A model generated the notes under the pieces. The model was not told where the DNA came from. It worked only from the letters and a program-made list of their open reading frames with translations, and did no database searches. From positions 24,758,774-24,822,773 of the forward strand of contig CM075860.1 of assembly GCA_037975125.1 (NCBI GenBank): a stretch of 64,000 nucleotides of DNA. The letters are read 5' to 3'. The translations under genes were made by a program, and so were the position numbers. Position 1 is the first letter of the stretch, and every line of letters begins with the position of its first letter. Shown piece after piece: positions 23,498 through 36,338 of the stretch. The stretch comes from Latrodectus hesperus (Eukaryota > Arthropoda > Arachnida > Araneae > Theridiidae).

Positions 23498-24060
23498 TCA
23501 TCCAATAACATAAATGTTTAGAAAAGGGTGTATTATGTACCGACGTTCATGTATCCAATAAATTTTCATGCAACATAAATATATTCTTTTTCACAATCCC
23601 TAATCTAATATTGATTTAGTCGTCATTATTAATAACTAATTATCCAGAACATTTTGATCACATATTTATTTTACAAAAATTTATGTAATTTCATTACACA
23701 TAATTTAAATCAACATCATTTTATAGACAACAAATAAGATTGGATTGATATTTAACGCTGTTTTTTCTTAATTGTTAGTTTCATTCTAATATTTTTTTAA
23801 AATATTATTGTGCAGTTTTATTTTTAGCAGTGTTAAACTCGTATGACATTCAAGTGAAAAATGCATGTTGCTATTTGAAACGAAGCTATTCATCAGCGAA
23901 AGTTATTTGCATTAAAATTATTTCGAATACAGAGCTGAAATTCACTGCTAGAATCTCAAATAACGTTTGTTCAGGCTGAAGTGGAATATTTCATATTCTG
24001 GATCCCAATTAAACAAGCATATGTAATAGAGAAAGAAAAATAAAGTTAATATTTCCAAAA
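23495..24060. other. AT-rich non-coding stretch
   Basis: Nothing recognised. Confidence 0.5.
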
Positions 24061-24065
24061 CACGA

Positions 24066-24270
24066 AGCCGAGCTGGCAGCCGAATGGTTAGCGCTCTTGC
24101 CTTCGGTTCAACAGTTCGTGGGTTCGAATCCCACCTTGGGCATGGATGTTTGTAGTGGTTCGGAATCCACTTTAAGCCGTAAGTCCCGGTCTAATTAGCC
24201 CTCGTGAGCAAAAAATGACCATTGAGCGACAAAAAAAACAAACAAACAAACAAAACAAACCAAAACACGA
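24066..24270 (+). mobile_element. tRNA-derived SINE, well preserved
   Basis: The head has the A-box region cgaatggttagcgctcttgc and the B box GGGTTCGAATCC. The body contains cttgggcatggatgtttg, ggttcggaatccacttta and gtcccggtctaattagccc, and the tail is (CAAA)n-rich. Related copies lie at 39495, 43110 and 54540. Best reference copy of this family in the window. Confidence 0.88.
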
Positions 24271-24668
24271 AATATAGAAATTCTGACTAAATAAGCTATT
24301 TATGTTTGCTTTTAAAGGAGGTTTTTGCAAAGTTATGTAAACTCAAATCTGAATTTGTGTGATGGGAAACGCATAAAAAAGAATAGAAAACTTCGCGAGT
24401 TGTAGAAAACTGTTTTCCTGACACAATTAAATGTATTTCTTGTGCTGTGTGAATTCATAAAAACTTCCCATAGAAAACGATTCAAAACTTTAGGAAATAA
24501 CTAAAAACTGCTTTTGAAGTGAAATGAAGCCCGAGGACAGCGTCCAGCGTAAGGCAAAGCAGAAAAACAATCTTAATGAAAATTACGCAAATACTTTACT
24601 TGAATAACAGTGATATGTAAAATTAATATATACCAAATTAGAGACTTGTGAAATCACTGGATATTGTA

Positions 24669-25561
24669 TTAGGTTGGTGCGTATGAAATGTCGGATTCTT
24701 AAGTGATTGTATAAAACTGCATATCTTTCTTCAAAAGCTGTTTATTCAATCAAAGTATGCTCCATTCGCTTCAATACACTTCTCCCAACGAGATTTTAAA
24801 GCGTAGATGCCTGTCTTAAAAAAATTTTGGTCTTTAGAATTAATAAACTCTGATATCGAGTTTTTTAGACTGTCTTCATTTTCATAGTGTTTGCCCCTTA
24901 AAAACAGCTCTAAATGCTTGAAAAAATGAAAATCGGTCGGCGAGAGATCCGGTGAATAGGGTGGATGCTGCAATGATGAGCATACGTTTAACCGATCCAG
25001 CTTATTTCGCTCTGTCAGTGCGTGCGGTACCCACTTGTCCATCTTCTTAACCTTGCCAATCTCAGAAAGGTGTCTCAATATCGTTGTATGGTCAACTTTC
25101 ATCCTGATAGCAAGTTCCCTCGTGGATACGGCTGGATCCGCTTCCACTAGAGCCTTCAGGTCATCATTCTTCACAGACGTTTTGGGTCTTCCGCGCGGCT
25201 CATTTTGCAGTGAAAAATCGCCAGTCCGAAATTTTTCGAACCAACGCTGCACTTTCCGATCGTTAACCGTATTCTCCCCAAACGCTTGGTTTATGTTGCG
25301 TGCAGCTTTTGCAGCACTATTACCAAGTTTGTACTCATATAAGAAAATGACGCGAATGTCGGCAGAATTCATATCGGCAATAAACTCAAAAGAAATAAAA
25401 AAGGGAAGACCTTCGAGAAAACCTATTTTGCTGAAATGAGTCTCTGGCAATGGACAATACGAGTATGAATGAGGTTATGCCAAATACAAAAGTATAACGA
25501 AAACAGGGAGGAAAACGTCCGCATGTAAAGAGAATCCGACATTTCATACGCACCAACCTAA
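24669..25561 (-). mobile_element. mariner element with internal deletion
   Basis: 893 bp flanked by TA on both sides (24667-24668, 25562-25563). The terminal inverted repeats are near-perfect over about 30 bp: TTAGGTTGGTGCGTATGAAA at the left and its complement ending ccaacctaa at the right. Inside is one transposase-derived ORF that lacks the catalytic middle. A full mariner would be roughly 1.3 kb, so about 400 bp are missing. Confidence 0.95.
24746..25372 (-). CDS. Deleted mariner transposase, in-frame fusion
   Basis: ORF of 208 residues from the ATG at 25372 (MNSADIRVIFLYEYKLG); an upstream TTG extension to 25450 is unlikely. Residues 1-110 hold the paired helix-turn-helix DNA-binding region (AAKAARNINQAFGEN, VQRWFEKFRTGDF, GRPKTSVKNDDL, then STRELAIRMKVDHTTILRHL), followed by WVPHALTERNKLDRL. 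Where the catalytic core should begin (after LNVCSSL) the sequence jumps in frame to QHPPYSPDLSPTDFHFFKHL. The first two catalytic Asp motifs (GDEKW and HDNARPH in relatives) are gone and only the third remains. It cannot catalyse transposition but could still bind mariner ends and dimerise. No stop or frameshift occurs. Confidence 0.88.
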   Translation of the reverse strand: MNSADIRVIFLYEYKLGNSAAKAARNINQAFGENTVNDRKVQRWFEKFRTGDFSLQNEPRGRPKTSVKNDDLKALVEADPAVSTRELAIRMKVDHTTILRHLSEIGKVKKMDKWVPHALTERNKLDRLNVCSSLQHPPYSPDLSPTDFHFFKHLELFLRGKHYENEDSLKNSISEFINSKDQNFFKTGIYALKSRWEKCIEANGAYFD

Positions 25562-25563
25562 TA

Positions 25564-25829
25564 TAAATGTAATTACCTTGTGCAATACTTAATTGTCTGA
25601 CGCAATATTCGTGTCATCTGATGAAATAACGCGGAAAATTGAAAAAACTAAATGGCTGATCAACCTATTTCTTTTCGATTGAAAATACAGTCCATTATGT
25701 TCCAGTTGGACTGAAATTTTCATATACCTCATAGAAAACTTCGCACAAGTAAAAACTTCTTCCGCCCAAAACAGATTGAAAGGTAATTCGTGGAATCACT
25801 TGCAATTAAAAAAGTTTAGGAAACAGATA
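25564..25829. other. Non-coding stretch
   Basis: Nothing recognised. Confidence 0.45.
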
Positions 25830-26372
25830 CAGTAATCCCTCCTCTTGCACGACACTTTTCAAACGATTATGCAATTTTCATCTCCCTCGTACAGCACGTG
25901 TTTTTCCCCGTTCCAGGCTTTATATTTCTGCTCTGCGAAATGAATAATGATGTGTAGAGTTCACAATGACGTTTGCGCATTGTGTCTCTTGGGCTCTTAT
26001 ACAATTAAATGAAATTATTGACCTTTGAACATTCTGCTGAAAAATGATATCTGTGGAACCTTATGTCAGACAGCTCCTACGGCGAATAAGCATGTCATTA
26101 AACTGTTTTAGGAATTATTTGAAATGAACTGTTTTTCAGTTACATATGCATAAGCTCTTTATCTAAAATGTTTTTCATTTGGTTTTAATGAAACACACCC
26201 ATTTTGTTCCTAACACAGTTTTTCCTTAATGTTCGATTGAAAACCCTTTTAAAGAGAAAAAGTAAATGTGACTCACACATTTGTTCATAACACGTTATAT
26301 GAGCTCGTTTTACGAGAATGCTCGAACAACGCACTTTCTTATAATCCGGAACTAATAGACCGTGTTTACGGG
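25830..26372 (+). repeat. Dispersed repeat P, copy 1
   Basis: Aligns with 42594-43020 over about 450 bases in the same orientation; the longest shared words include gttacatatgcataagctct and ttggttttaatgaaac. It opens with a TA-flanked CAGTAATCCCTCCTCTTGCA, reminiscent of pogo/Tigger-type ends (inference). No second end was found and no protein is convincing. Confidence 0.75.
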
Positions 26373-29300
26373 ACAAGTTGTCACTTGTATTTCTAATATT
26401 ACAGAGGTAGAAAAGAAATGTGAGCAAAGCTGAAAATGTATTCAGCTTCACCCCCATTTATATCGAGAGTTCATTTCGATTCCCCTGTATGTTAACCACG
26501 ACACAAAGAGTGACATTTGTGCCACTCTTTATTCATGCAGTTAGCTTCTAGTTTTTTTCTTAAATGCATTTGTAATACACTTAAGGGTGCAAGTGGCGGG
26601 CAGAATTCGTAAAGAAAACTTCCCAGAGTGATAAGCGCTGCGATTTCCAGGCGATGAAGCCCTGAGCGAGTCACTCAATTAGGGCGAAGTGAAGGATAAG
26701 TCTCGCCGATCCCTTAACGTGACGATAATTAAGATGATATTTATTAGGAACATTCCTTCGAGACGCTGGAAATGTAGCAGCCCTGTCCGCAGTCATTTGG
26801 AGCACATATCATTTCGTTATTACTGCATCATTGGAAGCAATGGTAACTGTGTTCGCCAATCGGAGAAATTGCAGCGAATTTTATTCCTCATAATATTTAT
26901 TTAAGTACATGACATCATACAGAAATGCTCAACTACGGTTGTATATATAAATACTTCTAATTACATTTAAATGTATCGACATTTTTTATGTTCACAAAAG
27001 TATTTTTAATATATTTTAAGGAAAATATTATTTTCTACTGTAAAAGATGCTTTAAATCACTTGTTGTAACGAAATATACAGCAAATTTTAAAGGTTAAAT
27101 CTACACTTGCAAATATGAAATTTGCTTGTAATTCATATAAACGTGTCTACATATTTGTGTAGATTTAAATTTCATCTGATACTCGAAAAATCAAAATTTT
27201 ATGTCGATGAAATATTTTTGATTTTGCAGTTGAATGTTGTCAACCAAATAGCGATCGAAATTGAGTTATTTATCATTTTGGCTGTATTTCAACTGTCATT
27301 TGAATAAAAGAAATATGGTAAGTAATTACAATAGAGATTTTAGAATCGAATAGTATGTTCTGCAAAAAAATTCTTTCATTTGAGAACTGTTAATTATGAA
27401 TAATAATCTGTGCATTTGAATAAATGTCTTGACAATTTTTGAAGAAGTCCAAATAAATATATAAAAAATGGAACGTAGCGTATTGAAAAAACTAGAAAGA
27501 TAGAGATTTTCTTTGTAATATTCTATAAAAATATTGATATATTATATATATAAATATTGAAGAATTTATGTATATGACTCACTCTTTTTTTTTTTTTTCG
27601 TATATCAAGGATTTTGGATCAACATCAAACTTGAAAAGACAGCTACCGTATAAGAAATAGCGTTACGATTTCTTATACGAATAGTGTTGCCGTATAATAA
27701 AATAAAATGGTATTTGTAAACTTCAGCAATCCCAAGTGCTTCAATAAAAAACATTCCTGAATTATTTTTCGTGTTATTACAAAAGGTTCGCAATACTAGA
27801 ACTTAGAAGAGACAATGAGAATAAATACTTCAAAGATATGAAACATTAGAAAAAGGAAGCATTTACAATCGAAACGCATCTTATTCCTTTATGGATTTTC
27901 AGCCACTTATTGTCGCTTTTTTAGTTGATCTTAGAAAATAGTTATAAGATCAATATTACAACTGAAAAAAGAGAATGAATAGCTTTTACAAGCAATCTAC
28001 TTTGAGCCGACCTAACTAAAAGAAGAAGTGGGTATGATGCACGAGCTTTTGAAGCAAAAGTTTGTTTTCCTTTTGTTTAAGGTCACATAGAAATCAGATC
28101 TAATAAAATGAAGTGAATTTTTAAGTTCTGCAAAACTTACTCACACCATAATAGGATTCAAACTCACAAATTCTTTAGTTAAAAACCAGAAAGCTAATAA
28201 ATCGATTGCCAACTACGACTTAAAATAATATTCATAAATAAAATTTAAAACGTATTTTTTATTTTTGAAGAGCATTTTTTTATCAGATTCGAAAACAATA
28301 GAACACATGGCCAGAAGAAGGCCAAATTTAAAATATTATTATAAATTCAGAGTATTAACTTATCCAAGTAAATGGAAACTATAAAATGAAAAATAAGAAC
28401 TTGTAGATCCATTTAATATTGGAAAGAAGGGCATGGAGATTTATAATTTGAAGCCTTGGAGACGATTACTAAAAGAAGATTAGCAAAAAGGAAACTTTGG
28501 GGGAAATCAAGCCTCTTGAGAACGTTTTGTCTGATAAGTCACTGAAGAATTGCCACAACTGCGAGGCTATAAATGTATAATTTAGCCTCCATTTAATCGT
28601 AACTGTGTTCGCGTTTTTTTCTCTTAAGTTGCTCCTCTATATTTAGCATCTTTGAGAACAGATGGCTTACAATGAAAAAAAGAGATTAGCCGTGGATTCT
28701 TCTGCCGCTAACATCAGTCTATGGGGATTCATAAAAGATACAAAATGTCTTCTGCAATGCGAAACAGAGCATCACTGAAGCGGTTCATATCACGATTCCG
28801 ATTAAAATTGTCACATCACATCACCCTTGATAGTTTCGATTTATGTAACAACGCTTTTAAATCTTGATACAATTACAAATAAACTCACTTTTTATTTTCC
28901 GCTAAAAAGTTACATTTGCCATGGAAATATTATGCGGAAGATTATTCTACAATACTTTTCAAAGGGTATGATCTGTTCGTGAATTGCCAATAAGAATATT
29001 ATATTGATGAATATTTGATAAATAAAAATATTGCCAAAAATTCAATGCTTTCACCAGATTCTGTCTCATTCTTAGTTATGATTTTGAAAAATCTTCGCTT
29101 TCTCATTTTTTCACATTTAGTTCCATTTTCCAAAAACTTGATGTATCATTGAGCAATGTTTCTAGTTCTTTTCTATAAATACTAAAAAAGATTTTTTTAT
29201 TATATATCAACTGGTATTATTTTAATGGGCTGGATATAAAGGTCTTTTTTGATTATTAAAAATTTGCAAAAATTTTCTCAACAGTCAATTTTACAAATAT

Positions 29301-29448
29301 TATCTCAATAGATAATTTATCATCAATATTCCTATTCTTTAACCAGAAAAGTATTTATATGTCAATAAAGTAAGCAACAATAGTTCCCAAATTGAGTTTG
29401 ATGGCATCAGTAACTTTTTTTTGAGTTCAATCTTAAAATTTAATTTTG
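26373..29448. other. Long AT-rich non-coding stretch
   Basis: No gene recognised. It contains an 11-bp perfect hairpin at 27648-27678 (GTATAAGAAAT / ATTTCTTATAC around a 9-base loop) and a GC-richer patch at 26480-26720. Confidence 0.45.
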
Positions 29449-29449
29449 T

Positions 29450-29683
29450 TGAGCATGTGGTTGCACCATAGAGGGCCTCTACCAGAAACAGTTGAGAATA
29501 TCTATAATTTAGAAGCGGGTACTGAGCACGTCCCCTCCACCGCAGAAGCATTGTTTCAATGAGAGAATATTGCGACAGTGGCCTATTAAACGCGCCTCTG
29601 CCCGTATGATCTTTGGTTAAGCCGGGATTCGAACGCATTATCTTCCGTTAACAAAGCCCTAACCAAGTAGGCCATCGTGGCCT
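29450..29683 (-). mobile_element. tRNA-derived SINE
   Basis: On the - strand: head gaggccacgatggcctactt, then ggttagggc (A-box region) and the B box GTTCGAATCC, then body to the left end near gagcatgtgg. Head most like the copy at 14352-14610. Confidence 0.75.
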
Positions 29684-29956
29684 CTTTTGTGTACTTTTTC
29701 ATGAGCCATTTTTCACGCATTGTTTTATATCCCACCAGTTGGTTTATAATTGTGTGTTTAATTCCCTCTAGAGTAATGTGTTCTTCATTTGAAGCAAAAT
29801 TAATTCGCTTGTGTTCATCTTATCACACGAACATCGTTCAAAACTAAGAAGGAAATGGATTTAGCTAAATTAAAATCGATGAAATTACTTAATCGAAATA
29901 GCATCGAACTATATGCAAAGCAAATAACAGACAGAAAGCTCAGTAATTAATAAATA

Positions 29957-30826
29957 TTAGGTCTACCGGAAAGTTCTGTCCGCTCCGGTTACAATCAGTT
30001 TCAACAAGTATTCAGCTCAACAAACCATTTCCGACCCTATTCGGAAACTAGGGTTTGTGTGGAAGTATTCGAGATGGGTGCCACCGAGTTAAGGGAGAAG
30101 AATTTGAATGATTGATTCATTCTATGCACATCTTTGCTTGTACACAACAAAATCGAACCCTTCTTGGACCGGATCATAACTGGGGATGAAAAGTGGATTA
30201 CCTATGAAAACATCATAAGAAAAAGGGCATATTGTGAACCCAGAAAACCTGCCCCCTCTACCTCTAAGCCGAAATTCAGCCTGAACAAGAGAATGTTGTG
30301 TATAGGGTGAGACATTCGAGGACCAATACATTTTGAGCTGTTGAAACCAAACGAAAGGCTCAATTCGGAGAGGTACTGTCAGCAATTGGATAAATTAAAA
30401 ACAGCACTCCAAGAAAAGAGGCCGGCGATATTCAATAGGAAGGACATCTTACTGCTTCATGACAATGCCAGGCCACATGCTGCTTTAGGGACTCGTCAGA
30501 AAGTCGCCGAGCTAGACAAATTCTGTCGCATCCACCATACTCCCCGGACCTAGCACCATCTGATTATCACTTGTTTCTGTCCTTACAAAATATCTTGCAG
30601 GGCAAACAATTCAAGAACGAAGAAGAATCAGACAAGCACTGGTTCAATTTTTGGCCTCTAGAGAACAGACATTTTTTAAAAATGAGATATACAAATTGCC
30701 ATCACGCTGGCAAGAAGTCATAAATAATGATGGCAATTATATTATTCAATAAAGTTTATCCAAAGTATGAAAAAATGTATTCCTTTGTTTCATTCTAAAA
30801 CGGACAGAACTTTCCGGTAGACCTAA
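29957..30826 (+). mobile_element. mariner-like element, 5' coding part deleted
   Basis: 870 bp between TA dinucleotides. Inverted ends TTAGGTCTACCGGAAAGTTC (left) and its complement (right, ending ccggtagacctaa) extend to about 27 bp. It holds a transposase pseudogene lacking the DNA-binding N-terminus. Confidence 0.93.
30074..30752 (+). pseudogene. mariner transposase, catalytic domain remnant
   Basis: Reads MGATELREKNLND, TGA, then DRIITGDEKWITYEN with the first catalytic Asp. TGA recurs at about 30309 (LCIG-stop-DIRGP). Then LLHDNARPHA gives the second Asp, and after a frameshift near 30528 SHPPYSPDLAPSDYHLFL gives the third (D34D spacing typical of mariner). It ends QEVINNDGNYIIQ-stop. 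The usual first 140 or so residues, with the paired helix-turn-helix, are replaced by a direct join to the left end. All three catalytic residues survive but the frame is broken in at least three places. Confidence 0.9.
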
Positions 30827-30889
30827 TATAAGATATTGACGATATTAATATTTAAATTCTTCAAACTTAAAGTGGATGTTTCCTTCGCG

Positions 30890-31510
30890 TGTCAATTGAG
30901 ATCATTGCCTTCGTTGCAATCCTCACTGGTTCAAAATATCCATTGCGTGAGATGGCGCTTGATCTACGTCACACATAATTAATTACGACATCGTATTGAG
31001 ACGGCGTCGTAAAGCCGACTTATCAACGAATTATCTGCCAGCTTTCAAATCGTATTCTTCGAGCGGCAGCAAACAAGGCGAAGTTCGAAGTTCATTTTGT
31101 TAATAAAATGATTTCTTATATAAAGGACAAGCTTGGGCTTGAGCAGTCGTTTTTCATTGATTCAAACCAATAACGCGTAGAATAGAAGAGAAAACGAAAT
31201 AAAGAAGACAAAACATTCACTTAATGGTTACTTTAAATTTGCAAGGATGATTTAAATTTCCTTGGTTAATGGAATTTTAAAATAATAATTGTAAGATTTG
31301 TAAGCAATCTCTTTTGAATCGTAAGACTAAAGACTTGCTTAAGCCAATTGTACTTCAACAAATAAAAACTGTTGAGCGCAGCAGTTATGACATCACAAGT
31401 CCTCCAATCAATTTTCTTTTAAATATTTATATTTGTCACTTTAATTTCCTGTTTAAATACGTAGTAAAAATTAAAATTTTAAAACACAATGATTTTATTT
31501 GTTTAAAATA
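30890..31510 (-). repeat. Dispersed repeat family R, copy 3 (uninterrupted)
   Basis: Continuous version of the repeat seen at 15050-15494 plus 16308-16410. It starts only about 60 bases after the mariner-like element. Its orientation is given relative to copy 1 at 3905. Confidence 0.7.
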
Positions 31511-31828
31511 TATTTACTACTTAACAATTAAAAATTTAGCTCTAAAGCGTTGAGCTTAATTATTTGAAATACTCTGAATTTATCTTAAATGTTTAATAAG
31601 ATAAATTATTATATTTTATTTAAAAATATTTTTTCATTTTATAAATTTCTTTGACTATTTATGATAAGGTAGTTGTAGTCATTTTTATGTATACTTTAGA
31701 CTGAGCGCAAATGCGCCGATATTCGTACGCAATGTTTCGTGCGCGATGATCTAAGCGTCGCGCGTAAAACTCATCCGACGGAATGACGTCATTTATGTCT
31801 TAGTTACGTCGGATAATGGGTGGAGCGT

Positions 31829-32205
31829 ATGGAGAATAGTACATTGAAAATACTAAATGGAAAACAATACATTGAAAATTCTAAATGGAATGGTATATGG
31901 TATATACCAATAGAACCATATATACCAATATGGCCAGCTACTTCAGGGGGTGTTGACCACATTGGCACAAAGAATGGCTTTTCTGCAGTGGCCCAAGACA
32001 TAGTCTTAAAGAAGCCAGTACACCCCAAAGCCTTACCGAAAATTCAAACCAAAATTAAGACTATGTCTTGGGCCATTGCAAAAAAGCCATAATTTGTGCC
32101 AATGTGGTCAACACCACATGAAGAAGCTGGCCATGTTGGTACTTCCTTCCATTTAGTATTTTCAATGTATTGTTCTCCATTTGGTATTTTTCATTGTATT
32201 TTATA
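31829..32205. mobile_element. Fold-back (palindromic) element
   Basis: Two inverted arms of about 160 bases around a loop of about 45 bases (aagaagccagtac...accaaaat). The left arm ggccagctacttc...gaccacattggcacaaa...tggcttttctgcagtggcccaagacatagtctta pairs with the right arm taagactatgtcttgggcca...ttgtgccaatgtggtcaac...gaagctggccatgttgg. Each arm ends in two copies of a ~28-base unit (acattgaaaatactaaatgg), mirrored on the other side. No protein is convincing. The design is that of a fold-back or palindromic MITE; a transcript would form a long double-stranded hairpin. Confidence 0.9.
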
Positions 32206-32326
32206 AAATATACTATTAACTATATCTTAGTAACACTATTCTAGCTGCTTTCGGGCTAAATGTATAGCTGAGAATAAATGTATTTTTATATATTCTTGTG
32301 CTTTTCAGTTCAGTATCTAACCTTGC

Positions 32327-32328
<2 letters not shown>

Positions 32329-32408
<80 letters not shown>
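32329..32408. repeat. (TA)n microsatellite, 80 bp
   Basis: Pure dinucleotide tract. Confidence 0.98.
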
Positions 32409-32409
<1 letters not shown>

Positions 32410-32969
32410 GAGTATATATTCAGTTTCTTTATTGTTACTTTAACATTTTGTTAGGATGAATGAAATTTATTATTTCTAATAATTAAAGTATACAAATCAT
32501 TTTTTCGCTGAATGGGATTTAATGATCATAAAAATAAAATGGCTTTAAAAACTACTCATATGCAAGTGTATATTTATAATTTGCTTATCATACCCGTATG
32601 TATAAAATACTCTATGTCATTTTTTATGTCCCATACAATTTGTTATATTTATACAACGTAGAAAAACCTAATATCATTTTGAAATGAGCGTTTCTTAAAT
32701 CAATATGTAAATTTTGCAGGAACACTTAGCTAATCAGAAACTTCTATGATAATGAAGTAGCGAAAGGTTTAACGTCCAGATAAAAATGATATTATTTGAC
32801 CATTGTTAAAAATATATGATCTTGGGGCCTGTATTTACAAGTTTTGATTGTTAGATACAATAAGGCGTATATTTAAAGCAAAAAATATGTTGTAACTTCT
32901 CCATTTCTATTTCACAAGAGAAAGAAATCGTTTGTAATGTAAAATACTTAGCTCCCATGGCTATATATA
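32409..32969. other. AT-rich non-coding stretch
   Basis: Nothing recognised. Confidence 0.5.
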
Positions 32970-34235
32970 CGAGGGTTACTCTGAAATTTTTGAGATACGC
33001 GCAGACGAGAATTTACAAAATAAAAATAACGGTTTAATTTTAAAGTACAAAGTATTTTAACACAGAAGGCGATTTTTTACTGACTTACTTCAACTTGTTT
33101 AGCGTGGAATACATTTTAAACAGAAGAGAAAATGGAGTTGACGCGAGAACATTTTCACGCTATGATTTTCTACGATTTCAAAGCAGGATTCAATCAAGAA
33201 GAATGCGTTCAACGGTTGCAATTAGCATTGGGTGATAAATCTCCAGCTCGTGCTACTGTATTCAGATGGTTTAGAGAATTTAGAAGAGGTCGCAATTTTC
33301 TTCAGGATGAAGAACACACAGGAAGGCCGCCGTCGGCAGTCATCCCGAATAATGTGTCTGCCATACGAAAAATGTTAATGGATGATAATCGCTGTACCTA
33401 TCAAATGATACAGAAGGAACTTAACATTGGATCCGCAGCCATACTCAAAATCATTCATGAAGAATTACATATGAAAAAAGGAGTTTGCCGTTGGGTTCCC
33501 CATAATCTAACTGAGCATCAAAAAGAAGAGCGTGACAGAATCAGTAAAGAAACTCTTAATATGCTGAATGATGGTGGCCATCAGATCATTTCTAAAACTG
33601 TAACAAGTGATGAAACGTACATACCGTTTTTTGACGTTCCAACACGTCAAGAAAGCAAAGTAGGGGCCTTTGAAGATGATCCCACGCCGACAATGGTGAA
33701 AAAACAAAGCGCACTGAAAAAAGTGATGTATGCCGTTTTCTTCAGAACTACGGGATGGGTCAAAGCCATCCAGTTGGAAGGACAGAAGACAGTAACAGCA
33801 AATTAGTATACCACTCAATGTCTTCCAAAAATTCTACAAGAATTGAATGTTAGGGGACTAATGCTTTACCATGACAATGCATCTTCACATACAGCCGGAT
33901 TAACAGTTTTGAGTTTCTTAAACAAAAACAAATTAAAGTGATCGAACATCCGCCGTATTCACCTGATCTGGCTATGTGCGACTTTTGGTTACTCTTTAAT
34001 CTAAAAAAGAACTTACGTGGACGTCGTTTTCATTCAGAAGAAGAGATTGATGTGGCTATAAATAAATTTTTTTCATCTATTCGAAGAAATGAATGGCTTG
34101 AGGCATTTAATCTGTGGAAAATTCACCTACAAAAGTGCATTGATGCTGGAGGAGACTACTTAGAACACACCTAAAATTTTGTAAGTATCACTTTAAAAAC
34201 CTAGTTGTATCTCAAAAATTTCTGAGTGACCCTCG
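32970..34235 (+). mobile_element. mariner-like element, near full length
   Basis: 1266 bp bounded by TA dinucleotides. Inverted ends CGAGGGTTACTCTGAAATTT (left) and the complement aaatttctgagtgaccctcg (right), with one mismatch in these 20 bases. The transposase is nearly complete with one nonsense change and one frameshift, so it is a recent, just-inactivated copy. Confidence 0.95.
33132..34174 (+). pseudogene. mariner-like transposase, lightly disabled
   Basis: Starts MELTREHFHAMIFYDFKAGF with a helix-turn-helix region (ARATVFRWFREFRRGR, then GRPPSAVIPNNV), WVPHNLTEHQKEERDRIS, and the first catalytic Asp at residue 160 in TSDETYIPFF (relatives have TGDE). A Trp codon has become TAG at 33804-33806. 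Past it, LMLYHDNASSHTAG gives the second Asp. A single-base indel in the A-rich cttaaacaaaaacaaattaa tract (about 33920) shifts to KVIEHPPYSPDLAMCDFW, the third Asp (D34D-like). It ends CIDAGGDYLEHT-stop. Of about 347 residues, only these two lesions prevent full expression. Confidence 0.92.

Positions 34236-36338
<2,103 letters not shown>

Noticed and set aside
24066..24140. tRNA gene
   Set aside because: A and B boxes are present here and at 9847, 14352, 19599 and 29450, but the cloverleaf arms do not close and SINE bodies follow, so these are SINE heads.
25035..25439. 134-codon + frame
   Set aside because: Shadow of the antisense mariner transposase ORF.
30122..30385. 87-codon - strand frame
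   Set aside because: Shadow of the mariner transposase pseudogene on the + strand.
33507..33818. 103-codon - strand frame
   Set aside because: Shadow of the mariner-like transposase on the + strand.
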